Shown here in pieces: positions 1-8,425 of a stretch of DNA of 14,535 nt. The stretch is taken from assembly GCA_005888425.1 (NCBI GenBank), contig VAZF01000057.1:1-14535 (forward strand), read 5' to 3'. The translations under genes were made by a program, and so were the position numbers. Below the pieces are notes generated by a model, which was given only the letters and a program-made list of their open reading frames with translations, made no database searches and was not told the origin of the DNA. Within the stretch, counting starts at the first letter, position 1; every line of letters begins with the position of its first letter. The stretch is from Alphaproteobacteria bacterium (GTDB lineage Bacteria; Pseudomonadota; Alphaproteobacteria; ATCC43930; CGMCC-115725).

Positions 1-1639
<1,639 letters not shown>

Positions 1640-1668
1640 GCCAGCCCATCAGCTTCGGCTGCAACAAG

Positions 1669-1710
1669 CCGCCCGTCCGCGGGAAACCGCGGGCGGGCGG
1701 TTTTCGTTTG
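1669..1710 (+). terminator. Intrinsic terminator of groEL
   Basis: A 14-bp stem pairs 1669-1682 with 1687-1700 (one G-U pair, otherwise perfect, very GC-rich), closed by a GAAA tetraloop at 1683-1686 and followed by TTTTCGTTT at 1701-1709. This is a textbook rho-independent terminator, 30 bases after the groEL stop codon. The stretch from 1711 to about 1864 holds no gene or RNA that I can recognise. Confidence 0.92.
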
Positions 1711-1864
1711 CGGCGCCGCATGGGCTTGGCAGCATGGTCCGGGCGGCACGGGATTTGCGACGCGGTTGCCGGTGCCCTCCTCGAACAACCCGCCGGCTCC
1801 AAGCACGTGCTGCAACCCTGGTCTGCGAGGGACCGGAGCGAGGCTGTTGCGGCACCGCGAATCC

Positions 1865-1893
1865 TTGTCACGCCTCGGCCCGGCACCCATACT
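1865..1893 (+). promoter_or_regulatory. Candidate sigma-70 type promoter of the J-domain protein gene
   Basis: TTGTCA (1865-1870) and CATACT (1888-1893) are separated by exactly 17 bases; they match the -35 and -10 consensus at 5/6 and 4/6 positions. Transcription would start near 1900-1901, which is the ATG of the next gene, so the mRNA would be leaderless or nearly so. No Shine-Dalgarno motif precedes that ATG, which agrees. This is a prediction from spacing and sequence only. Confidence 0.5.
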
Positions 1894-1900
1894 GAGCCTG

Positions 1901-2494
1901 ATGCGGCGTCAACCGACCGATCCCGTCTTCGCGGCCGAGCCAGAACCGCCGGTGCGCGCCTGCGAGCACCCGGGCTGCCCGGGCGGGGGCGAGTTTCGCG
2001 CACCGAAATCGCGCCTCGAACTCGACCGTTACTACTGGTTCTGCCTCGAACATGTGCGCGCCTATAACAGCGCCTGGAACTACTATGCCGGGATGAACGA
2101 CTCCGAGATCGAAGCCGAGATCCGTCACGACACCGTATGGCAGCGGCCGAGCTGGAAGCTCGGCGAACGGCACACGCCGGGTTACGCCGAGCGGATGCGT
2201 GACCCATTCGGGTTCTACAGCGGGAAAGCGCACTCGAATGGCGCGCACCGGAGCAATGGCCGGGCAAACGGCCACAATGGCGAGGCTGCCGCGCGCGCCG
2301 CGTCGGCCCGCGAACAGGCGCTCGCCGTGTTCGATCTCGAACCGCCCTTTACCGTGGTGCGTTTGAAGGCGCGCTATAAGGTGCTCGTCAAGATGCACCA
2401 CCCCGATGCTCATGGCGGCGACAAAGCCGCCGAGGAAAGATTGAAGATCATCAACCAGGCTTATGCGACCTTGAAGGCCAGTTGCTTCAGCTGA
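1901..2494 (+). CDS. J-domain (DnaJ-like) protein with N-terminal Cys/His zinc-site-like motif, linked to cobST
   Basis: 197 aa. The C-terminal third is a J-domain: KARYKVLVKMHHPDAHGGD carries the diagnostic HPD at residues 167-169, followed by the helix EERLKIINQAYATLK. J-domains stimulate the ATPase of DnaK-type Hsp70s, so this is probably a specialised co-chaperone. The N-terminus has C21-x4-C26 and C48-x2-H51, spaced like a small zinc site, then an aromatic YNSAWNYY segment and RMRDPFGFY. The linker (about residues 112-140) is Asn/Gly/Ala-rich. From memory, proteins of this architecture precede cobS in many Hyphomicrobiales. The reading frame is open further upstream to 1766, but 1901 is preferred: the upstream part has no family resemblance and the promoter-like element at 1865-1893 lies within it. 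No Shine-Dalgarno is visible. Its client is unknown; the gene position suggests cobaltochelatase or its assembly, but that is inference. Confidence 0.87.
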   Translation: MRRQPTDPVFAAEPEPPVRACEHPGCPGGGEFRAPKSRLELDRYYWFCLEHVRAYNSAWNYYAGMNDSEIEAEIRHDTVWQRPSWKLGERHTPGYAERMRDPFGFYSGKAHSNGAHRSNGRANGHNGEAAARAASAREQALAVFDLEPPFTVVRLKARYKVLVKMHHPDAHGGDKAAEERLKIINQAYATLKASCFS

Positions 2495-2549
2495 GGCCAA
2501 AGGGTCCGCCGACCAAACCTCCCCACCTAACCCAGGAAGCACGTCAGCT

Positions 2550-3551
2550 ATGGCCACCGCTCAACAAGCCGCGACGACCGCGACACCGACAGGAGAGCCA
2601 GACATCAAGATTTCTGTCCGCCAGACCTTCGGGATCGACAGCGATCTCGAGGTTCCGGCGTTCAGCAAGCCCAGCGAACACGTTCCGGATATCGATGACG
2701 CCTATCGGTTCGACAGGGACACGACCTTAGCCATTCTCGCGGGGTTCGCGTTCAACCGGCGCGTCATGATCTGCGGCTATCACGGCACGGGCAAGTCAAC
2801 CCATGTCGAGCAGGTCGCCTCCCGCCTGAACTGGCCCTGCATTCGGGTCAATCTCGACAGCCATATCAGCCGCATCGATCTGGTCGGCAAGGACGCGATC
2901 GTGTTGCGCGACAACAAGCAGGTCACCGAGTTCCGCGAGGGCCTGTTGCCTTGGGCCCTCCAGCATCCGGTGGCGCTATGCTTTGACGAATATGACGCCG
3001 GCCGGCCGGATGTGATGTTCGTCATTCAGCGGGTGCTGGAGGTCGAGGGCAAGCTGACGCTGCTGGACCAGAACCGCGTCATCCGGCCGCACCCGGCCTT
3101 CCGGCTGTTCTCCACCGCCAACACGGTCGGGCTCGGCGACACAACCGGCCTGTATCACGGCACGCAGCAGATCAATCAGGGCCAGATGGACCGCTGGAAC
3201 ATCGTCGCCACGCTGAATTATCTGCCCCACGACGCCGAGCAGGAAATCGTCCTTGCCAAGGTGCCGAGCTACAACAACGAAGAGGGACAGCGGCGGATCA
3301 GCGCGATGGTGGCGCTCGCCGATCTGACCCGCAACGGCTTCATCAACGGCGATATCTCGACCGTCATGTCGCCGCGCACCGTCATCACCTGGGCGGAGAA
3401 CGCGCGGATCTTCGGCGATCTCGCCTTTGCTTTCCGGCTGACCTTCCTCAACAAATGCGACGAGATGGAGCGGCCGACCGTGGCGGAGTACTACCAGCGC
3501 TGCTTCGGCACCGAATTGCCGGAGACCGGCGTCAACGCCACGCTGATGTAG
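2550..3551 (+). CDS. cobS: Cobaltochelatase subunit CobS (AAA+ ATPase)
   Basis: 333 aa, the family's normal length. CobS and CobT form the ATPase chaperone ring that drives cobalt insertion by CobN into hydrogenobyrinic acid a,c-diamide, a cytosolic step of the aerobic cobalamin pathway. Residues 20-60 form the typical N-terminal segment (ISVRQTFGID). Walker A is GYHGTGKST at 76-84, Walker B is ALCFDEYD at 142-149 with D146/E147, sensor 1 is STANT (N191), a candidate arginine finger is in QMDRW (R215), and SPRT (R276) fits sensor 2. The start at 2550 is supported by AGGAAG at 2534-2539, ten bases upstream. It lies 55 bases after the J-domain gene and 30 bases before cobT, in what looks like one operon. 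MoxR-type AAA+ proteins are related, but the pairing with cobT settles the name. Confidence 0.96.
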   Translation: MATAQQAATTATPTGEPDIKISVRQTFGIDSDLEVPAFSKPSEHVPDIDDAYRFDRDTTLAILAGFAFNRRVMICGYHGTGKSTHVEQVASRLNWPCIRVNLDSHISRIDLVGKDAIVLRDNKQVTEFREGLLPWALQHPVALCFDEYDAGRPDVMFVIQRVLEVEGKLTLLDQNRVIRPHPAFRLFSTANTVGLGDTTGLYHGTQQINQGQMDRWNIVATLNYLPHDAEQEIVLAKVPSYNNEEGQRRISAMVALADLTRNGFINGDISTVMSPRTVITWAENARIFGDLAFAFRLTFLNKCDEMERPTVAEYYQRCFGTELPETGVNATLM

Positions 3552-3581
3552 GTCCAGGAGGTCAGGCCCCAAGGGCACGCC

Positions 3582-5435
3582 ATGACGCAAGCCTTCTCTC
3601 CGACCGAGATCTTCAAGCGTGCAACCGCTTCTACGTTGCGGGCGATCGCCGAGCGTGACGATGTGACGGTCGGCTTTGGTCCGGAACCCGCCGGGGTCGC
3701 CGGCACTCGCGTGAAGCTGCCAAACCCGGCGCGCGACCTGCCGGCCGACGAGGCGGCGCAGTTGCGCGGCGCTGCGGACAGCCTGGCCTTGCGGCTGCGC
3801 TATCATGACGATGCTCTGCACAGCAAACGAGTGCCCGGCAACGCACTGGCGCGCGCCGTTTTCGAGGGCTTGGAACAGGCGCGCGTCGAGGCTCTAGGCT
3901 CGCGCCGGATGGTCGGGGTCGCCGCCAATCTGGGCGCGATGCTCGACGAGCAGTATCGCCGCCAGGGCTTCGAGCGGATCACCGAGCGAACCGAAAGTAC
4001 GATGGCCGAAGCGGTCCGCCTGCTGACGCGCGAGGCGTTGACCCGCGAACCGCCGCCGCCTTCGGCGCGGCGCGTGGTCGATCTGTGGCGCCCCTGGCTT
4101 GAAGGGAAGATCGGCAAGGATATTTCCGAGCTTGAACGCATGGTCTCCGACCAGGATGGCTATGCCCGCGCCACCCGCCGGCTGATACAGGATCTCGATC
4201 TCGATCTCGGCGAACTCGAAGAGTCGTCCTCCGACGACAACCAGGGACAGGGCGAGGAATCCGAAAGCGAGAACCAGGCCGATAACGGCGAGAGCGCCTC
4301 GGCCGGGGCCCAGCCCTCGATGGACGGCTCGCCGGCCGACAGCGCCGATGCCGACGCCGAGGAGGACGGCGAGGCTGAAGCCGATGGCGAGATGATGCCC
4401 GGGGCCAGCGACGACGATCCCGGCCGGCCCGGCCGGCCCGGCACCCAGCCGCGCGGCCGCCCGGACGAAAACGCGGTTTATCGCGCGTTCAGCGTCGCGG
4501 CGGACGAGGTCATCGACGCCGATAAATTATGCGACTCCGATGAACTCGGACGGCTGCGGCATCTGCTGGATCAGCAACTCTCGCATCTGCAGAGCGTGAT
4601 CGCCCGGCTCGCGAACCGGTTGCAACGCCGTCTGCTCGCGAAGCAAACGCGAGCCTGGGAGTTCGACCTCGAAGAGGGCATCCTCGATGCGGCGCGGCTC
4701 TCTCGGGTCGTGACCAATCCGGTCCTGCCGCTGTCCTACAAGCAAGAACTCGAGATGGAGTTCCGCGACACGGTGGTCTCGCTGTTGATCGACAATTCAG
4801 GGTCGATGCGCGGCCGCCCGATCACAGTTGCGGCGATGAGCGCCGACATCCTCGCCCGCACGCTGGAGCGCTGCGGCGTCAAGGTCGAGATCCTCGGTTT
4901 TACGACCCGCGCCTGGAAGGGCGGCCAGGCGCGCGAGCGCTGGATCGCCGCCGGGAAGCCGCCCAATCCGGGCCGCCTGAACGATCTGCGGCACATCGTC
5001 TACAAGCCGGCGGACGCGCCTTGGCGCCGCGCCCGGCGCAATCTTGGGCTGATGCTGCGCGAAGGCATCCTCAAGGAGAATATCGACGGCGAGGCCCTCG
5101 CCTGGGCGCACAACCGCCTCTTGGGCCGGCCCGAAGAACGCAAGATCCTGATGGTCATCTCGGACGGCGCGCCGGTCGACGATTCGACGCTGTCGGTCAA
5201 CCCCGGCAATTATCTCGAAAAGCATTTGCGCGAGGTCATCCGCGAGATCGAGCGCCAGGGGACGGTCGAGCTGACCGCGATCGGCATCGGCCATGACGTG
5301 ACCCGCTATTACCGCCGCGCCGTGACGATCGTCGACGCCGAGCAATTGGGCGGCGTCATGCTGGAGCGCCTCGCCGAATTGTTCGAGGAAGAGAGGGGCG
5401 CCACTACCCGCGTCAAGAGCCGCCGCGCCGCTTAG
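3582..5435 (+). CDS. cobT: Cobaltochelatase subunit CobT (VWA/MIDAS protein)
   Basis: 617 aa, usual for the family. CobT is the partner of the CobS ATPase ring in the CobNST cobaltochelatase. Domains: an N-terminal CobT domain (about 1-205), an acidic low-complexity linker (about 206-290, rich in Asp/Glu/Ser/Gly, beginning DLDLDLGELEESSSDD and ending GRPGRPGTQPRGR), then a C-terminal von Willebrand A domain. The metal-binding MIDAS is complete: D404-x-S406-x-S408 in LLIDNSGSMRG, a Thr in GFTTRAW (about 441) and D528 in ISDGAP. The start is supported by AAGGG at 3571-3575, six bases before ATG; a stronger AGGAGGT at 3556-3562 is too far away to serve it directly. It is in one operon with cobS. 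It ends tail-to-tail with recR, six bases apart, with no obvious terminator between them. cobN is not in this window, which is common because it often lies elsewhere. Confidence 0.96.
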   Translation: MTQAFSPTEIFKRATASTLRAIAERDDVTVGFGPEPAGVAGTRVKLPNPARDLPADEAAQLRGAADSLALRLRYHDDALHSKRVPGNALARAVFEGLEQARVEALGSRRMVGVAANLGAMLDEQYRRQGFERITERTESTMAEAVRLLTREALTREPPPPSARRVVDLWRPWLEGKIGKDISELERMVSDQDGYARATRRLIQDLDLDLGELEESSSDDNQGQGEESESENQADNGESASAGAQPSMDGSPADSADADAEEDGEAEADGEMMPGASDDDPGRPGRPGTQPRGRPDENAVYRAFSVAADEVIDADKLCDSDELGRLRHLLDQQLSHLQSVIARLANRLQRRLLAKQTRAWEFDLEEGILDAARLSRVVTNPVLPLSYKQELEMEFRDTVVSLLIDNSGSMRGRPITVAAMSADILARTLERCGVKVEILGFTTRAWKGGQARERWIAAGKPPNPGRLNDLRHIVYKPADAPWRRARRNLGLMLREGILKENIDGEALAWAHNRLLGRPEERKILMVISDGAPVDDSTLSVNPGNYLEKHLREVIREIERQGTVELTAIGIGHDVTRYYRRAVTIVDAEQLGGVMLERLAELFEEERGATTRVKSRRAA

Positions 5436-5441
5436 AACAGC

Positions 5442-6023
5442 TCAGAAAATCCGGCGGGCTTTCAGGGCCGCGGTGAGAGTGCCCTCGTCGAGATAATCGA
5501 GCTCGCCGCCGATCGGCACGCCTTGCGCGAGGCGCGAGATCTTGGCGCCGGTCGCGGCGGCGCGGTCGGCGATGTAATGCGCCGTCGTCTGCCCATCCAC
5601 GGTGGCGTTGAGCGCCAGGATCAGCTCGGTATCGGGCGCCAGGCGCGAGATCAGGCGCGCAATGTTCAGTTCGTCCGGCCCCACCCCATCGAGCGCCGAT
5701 AGCGTGCCGCCGAGCACGTGATACCGGCCGCGAAACGCGCTGGTGCGTTCCAACGCCCAGAGATCGGCAAGGTCCTCCACGACGCAGATTGCACTCGCAT
5801 CGCGCTCGGGATCGCGGCAGATCGCGCAGGGATCGGCGGTGTCGAGATTGCCGCATTGCGAGCAGGGGCGGACCGCAATCGCCGCCGCGCTCATCGCCGC
5901 GGCCAGCGGTTCCATGACATGCTCACGCCGCTTGATCAGGAACAGCGCGGCGCGGCGCGCCGAGCGCGGCCCGAGCCCAGGCAATCTCGCCAGGAGCTGA
6001 ATCAGAGTGTCGAGTTCGGACAT
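5442..6023 (-). CDS. recR: Recombination mediator protein RecR
   Basis: 193 aa, normal length. RecR acts in the cytosol with RecO (and RecF) to load RecA on gapped single-stranded DNA. Seen in order: helix-hairpin-helix LARLPGLGPRSARR (11-24), a four-cysteine zinc finger C54-x2-C57-x8-C66-x2-C69, a TOPRIM domain starting ICVVEDLADLWALE with E83, and the conserved end segment GVPIGGELDYLDEGTL. The ATG at 6023 begins MSELDTLIQLLARL, the usual RecR start; an in-frame GTG at 6044 would add seven residues made of repeat-derived sequence. The first 22 bases overlap the 3' end of ybaB, so translation is probably coupled to it. It is the last gene of the dnaX-ybaB-recR operon. Confidence 0.96.
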   Translation of the reverse strand: MSELDTLIQLLARLPGLGPRSARRAALFLIKRREHVMEPLAAAMSAAAIAVRPCSQCGNLDTADPCAICRDPERDASAICVVEDLADLWALERTSAFRGRYHVLGGTLSALDGVGPDELNIARLISRLAPDTELILALNATVDGQTTAHYIADRAAATGAKISRLAQGVPIGGELDYLDEGTLTAALKARRIF

Positions 6024-6382
6024 AGCCGACCGGATGGCCCCCACCCCAACCCTCCCCCGCTTGACGGTAGTTTCATGCCTCCGGGAAGCGCCAGGCCGCC
6101 GGTCAGCTTTTGCATTTCGGCTTCCGCATGAGCGTTGACCTTGGCGCGCGCATCGTTAAAGGCGGCGACGATAAGATCTTCCAGCACCTCGGCCTCGCCA
6201 GGATCGACGACACTTTTGTCGATCTTCAGGCGCTTCATGTCGCCCTTGCCGTTCAAGGTCAGCTGCACCATGCCGCCGCCGGCGATGCCGGTCATCTCGA
6301 CCGCTTCGAGCTCGGCCTGCATCTCGGCCATCTTCTGCTGCATCTGCTGGGCTTGTTTCATCAGCTGGCCGATATTTTTCAT
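6002..6382 (-). CDS. ybaB: YbaB/EbfC family nucleoid-associated protein with repeat-derived C-terminal tail
   Basis: 126 aa. Small dimeric DNA-binding protein, usually about 105-110 aa, encoded between dnaX and recR in many bacteria. The body is standard: MKNIGQLMKQAQQMQQKM helix, EMTGIAGGGMVQLTLNGKGD sheet, LIVAAFNDARAKV helix and the tail MQKLTGGLALPGGMKLP ending near residue 106. Family members stop one or two residues later; here the frame instead runs into a C/G-rich repeat and adds a roughly 20-residue tail (from SSGGGLGWGPSGR to NSTL), overlapping the start of recR by 22 bases. Its ATG overlaps the dnaX stop as ATGA, so translation is coupled. The tail probably has no function, but it may affect recR coupling. 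Confidence 0.93.
   Translation of the reverse strand: MKNIGQLMKQAQQMQQKMAEMQAELEAVEMTGIAGGGMVQLTLNGKGDMKRLKIDKSVVDPGEAEVLEDLIVAAFNDARAKVNAHAEAEMQKLTGGLALPGGMKLPSSGGGLGWGPSGRLCPNSTL
6036..6062. repeat. C/G-rich repeat fragment at the ybaB-recR junction
   Basis: The + strand reads GGCCCCCACCCCAACCCTCC then CCCGC: a pyrimidine-only block unlike the surrounding coding DNA. It shares CAACCCTC-CCCCG with the repeat at 7034-7049 inside dnaX. It looks like one end of a dispersed intergenic palindromic repeat family; I recall similar blocks between genes of Bradyrhizobium relatives. Only a partial element is present here. It supplies the foreign C-terminus of YbaB. Confidence 0.6.
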
Positions 6383-7227
6383 AGGTCGTCCTCTCCTGCG
6401 CTCGCCTCGTCGGCCGCATCGGACGCCTCGGCTGTCGCGTCATCATTCGCCTCGGGCGCAGCTCCCGCCTCGTCAATCACCCCAGCCCGCTCGCGAACCG
6501 CAGCGATTGTCGCCCCGGGAAAGGTGTCCAACACCGCCCGAACCAACGGGTGGGCCACAACCTCGTTCCGGACCGCGCTTTCGTGCTGCGCCGCCTGCTC
6601 CGCCGGTGTCGGCGCGCCCTCCGCCTGCGAGACAGCGACGACCCAGCGCATCCCGGTCCACTCGCTGAGCAACTGCCCGAGCCGGTTGGCAAGATCGCGC
6701 GGCGCGGTCTCCTCAGGCCGCAATTCGATGCGCCCTGGCTCAAACGTCACGAGATGTACATGCGACCATAAATGCGAGCGGGTCAGCGCCTCGCGCCTCT
6801 TGTCGAACAGCGCGATCACCTCGGCGAAATTCTGCGGCGCGGGATCGTATTCGAGCGCCGGCGCGGGCGATCCTTGCGTTTCCAGTGGTGCCGCCGCAAT
6901 CGCGGGCATCGCTGCTGCCCTGATCGACACCGGCGCAAGCCCCTCTCCCGCATTGCGGGCGAGGGTGGGCCCCGCGCCAAAAGCGGGAGAAGGTGAGGTA
7001 ACGGGTGCCGCCTCGGCTGTTTGTCCCCTCGCCACAACCCTCTCCCCCGATGCGGAAGAGGGAGCAGCCACTGCGGCTGCGGGCGCGCTGTCACCTTTCG
7101 TCAAGGCGCGCACCAGCTCCGCCGGGACCGGCAGGTCGGCGACATAGGCAAGACGGATCAGCACCATCTCGGCCGCCTGCCCGGGCAGTAGCGCCGTCTG
7201 CACCTCCTCAATCCCCTTCAGCAGCAT
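6379..7227 (-). CDS. dnaX: DnaX 3' fragment: end of domain III, linker and C-terminal domains of the DNA polymerase III tau subunit (frame-shifted from the 5' part)
   Basis: 282 aa from an ATG at 7227 that overlaps the stop codon of the upstream fragment by ten bases. The first residues MLLKGIEEVQ...AAEMVLIRLAYVADLP belong to the last helices of the DnaX collar domain; a Pro/Ala-rich linker follows (about 45-130) and contains a palindromic repeat read in frame. The rest, from FAEVIALFDKRREALTRSHL through RWVVAVSQAEG to NEVVAHPLVRAVLDTFPGA, is the alphaproteobacterial tau C-terminus that contacts polymerase alpha and DnaB. The codons just before the ATG (ERAWQ) also fit DnaX, so the ATG is probably internal to a once continuous gene. 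The stop overlaps the ybaB ATG by four bases. The overlap with the first fragment could permit coupled translation as a split protein, or the break may be a mutation or sequence error. Confidence 0.85.
   Translation of the reverse strand: MLLKGIEEVQTALLPGQAAEMVLIRLAYVADLPVPAELVRALTKGDSAPAAAVAAPSSASGERVVARGQTAEAAPVTSPSPAFGAGPTLARNAGEGLAPVSIRAAAMPAIAAAPLETQGSPAPALEYDPAPQNFAEVIALFDKRREALTRSHLWSHVHLVTFEPGRIELRPEETAPRDLANRLGQLLSEWTGMRWVVAVSQAEGAPTPAEQAAQHESAVRNEVVAHPLVRAVLDTFPGATIAAVRERAGVIDEAGAAPEANDDATAEASDAADEASAGEDDL
6941..7062. repeat. Composite palindromic repeat inside the dnaX linker
   Basis: Two hairpin-forming units lie about 70 bases apart. Unit one pairs 6941-6951 (CCCTCTCCCGC) with 6955-6965 (GCGGGCGAGGG) around a three-base loop, with one G-U wobble. 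Unit two pairs 7038-7043 (CCCTCT) with 7057-7062 (AGAGGG), with an inner CCG-ATG-CGG. The block has the look of alphaproteobacterial intergenic palindromic repeats, yet it is read through without a stop in dnaX and encodes part of the linker, including SPSPAFGAGPTLARNAGEG. Confidence 0.65.
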
Positions 7228-8156
7228 CTGCCAGGCGCGTTCAGCCGCGTCACGAAATGCGTCAGATCGAGCAGATCCTGCAGCACCATCAGCGGATCGG
7301 CGCCGCCTTCGTAGAGGCTTTGCATCTGCGCGAGCGCGCTCTTGGCGTCGCCCTTCAGCACGGTCTCGAACAGGTCGAGGACGAGGCCGCGGTCAGCGAT
7401 GCCGAGCATCTCGCGCACGGCCGCTTCCTCGATCCGCCCGGCCGACAGCGCGATCGCCTGGTCGAGCAGTGACAACCCGTCGCGAACCGAGCCGTCGGCG
7501 GCGCGCGCAATCAAAGCGAGCGCTGGGGGCGTGATCTCGACCGCTTCGGCCGCGGCGATCTGGCGGTAATGCGCGATCAGCTGCTCGATCGGCACGCGGC
7601 GCAGCGAGAAGCGCTGGCACCGCGACAGCACCGTCACGGGGACTTTGTGCACCTCGGTCGTCGCGAAGACGAATTTGACGTCCGGCGGCGGCTCCTCGAG
7701 CGTCTTCAACAGCGCGTTGAAGGCGTTCTTCGACAGCATGTGCACTTCGTCGATGATGTAGACCTTGTACCGCGCCGAGACCGGGCGATAGCGCACGCCC
7801 TCGGTCAGGTCACGGATATCGTCGACACCGGTGCGCGAGGCGGCGTCCATCTCGATGACATCGATATGGCGGTCCTCGGCGATGGACCGGCAATGAACGC
7901 ATTCGCCGCAGGGCGATATCGTCGGCGCACCGGTCCCGTCGGCGCCGATGCAATTGAGCGCGCGGGCGATGATCCGTGCCGTCGTGGTCTTGCCGACCCC
8001 GCGCACGCCCGTCAGGATGAAAGCCTGCGCGATGCGGCCCTCGGCGATCGCGTTCGACAGGGTGCGGACCATCGCCTCCTGCCCGATCACCTCGGCAAAG
8101 GTTTGCGGCCGGTATTTGCGGGCGAGGACGCGATAGCCTGTCGCGGGATCCGTCAT
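7218..8156 (-). CDS. dnaX: DnaX 5' fragment: AAA+ clamp-loader domains of DNA polymerase III gamma/tau, ending early by frameshift
   Basis: 312 aa from the ATG at 8156 (MTDPATGYRVLARKYRPQTF, the usual DnaX start). DnaX is the ATPase core of the clamp loader that places the sliding clamp on DNA. Visible: Walker A GVRGVGKT (50-57), zinc-binding C69, C83, C86, C89, Walker B IIDEVH (134-139), LLKTLEEPP, sensor 1 FATTE, the SRC motif with R179, and sensor 2 GSVRDGLSLLDQ (R225). Domain III begins but stops after LDLTHFVTRL with the unrelated residues NAPGRCC and TGA. Homologues continue into a collar segment of about 30 residues that is missing before the sequence resumes in another frame in the downstream fragment. 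No slippery A-run is present, so this is not the known programmed dnaX frameshift. No clear Shine-Dalgarno precedes the start; an ATG three codons earlier (8165) is also possible. dnaX is essential, so a real loss would be surprising. Confidence 0.9.
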   Translation of the reverse strand: MTDPATGYRVLARKYRPQTFAEVIGQEAMVRTLSNAIAEGRIAQAFILTGVRGVGKTTTARIIARALNCIGADGTGAPTISPCGECVHCRSIAEDRHIDVIEMDAASRTGVDDIRDLTEGVRYRPVSARYKVYIIDEVHMLSKNAFNALLKTLEEPPPDVKFVFATTEVHKVPVTVLSRCQRFSLRRVPIEQLIAHYRQIAAAEAVEITPPALALIARAADGSVRDGLSLLDQAIALSAGRIEEAAVREMLGIADRGLVLDLFETVLKGDAKSALAQMQSLYEGGADPLMVLQDLLDLTHFVTRLNAPGRCC

Positions 8157-8183
8157 TGCGGCCATTGCGGCGCGAAAGAATGT

Positions 8184-8286
8184 GGTGGGAGACCGAACAA
8201 ACGACCCAGGCCGGAACTCGTTACGGCTGCTTCCTTCCGGACCTGACCGGGTTGGCGAGGGGCCTGTCCGCCGCCGACCTCCCACC
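8184..8286 (-). ncRNA. ffs: Signal recognition particle RNA (4.5S, small bacterial type)
   Basis: On the minus strand the sequence contains GGTCAGGTCCGGAAGGAAGC followed by AGCC, the highly conserved apical domain of bacterial SRP RNA that binds Ffh (asymmetric and symmetric loops plus the GGAA tetraloop). The ends close as a long hairpin: GGTGGGAG at 8286-8279 pairs with CTCCCACC at 8191-8184, giving about 103 nt. It lies 27 bases upstream of dnaX on the same strand, an order I recall from related alphaproteobacteria. The exact ends are estimated from the terminal pairing. Confidence 0.95.
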
Positions 8287-8288
8287 GC

Positions 8289-8319
8289 ACTATATCAGGA
8301 GCCGAGGCTGGCGCGGCAA
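8289..8319 (-). promoter_or_regulatory. Candidate promoter of ffs
   Basis: On the minus strand TATAGT (8294-8289) lies just before the 5' end of the SRP RNA, a good -10 match. A TTGCCG (8319-8314) could be the -35, but the spacing of 19 bases is long. The -10 is the better-supported part. Confidence 0.4.
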
Positions 8320-8425
8320 CCTCGATCGGGCCCTCTGCCGAGTAACCGTTCAGCCAGTACAAAAATGCGCGCCTCGCGGCGGGTCGTCCGCAGGTTGCGA
8401 GCCTCGTCGATAATCCGCGCGTTTC

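Noticed and set aside
1766..1900. A 45-residue N-terminal extension of the J-domain protein
   Set aside because: No family resemblance, and a promoter-like element lies within it; the start at 1901 fits better.
2976..3821. A 281-residue antisense frame spanning the cobS-cobT junction
   Set aside because: It crosses two well-supported genes and contains no motif.
6941..7062. Transcription terminator or CRISPR-like repeats between two genes
   Set aside because: The hairpins lie inside an open frame, lack a T-run, and are only two unlike units without regular spacers.
6110..7147. A 345-residue + strand frame opposite ybaB and dnaX
   Set aside because: Low-complexity Ser/Ala-rich translation of the complement of real genes and of the palindromic repeat.
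7215..7260. Programmed ribosomal frameshift in dnaX, as in E. coli
   Set aside because: There is no A-rich slippery heptamer near the junction, and conserved residues are missing, which slippage cannot explain.
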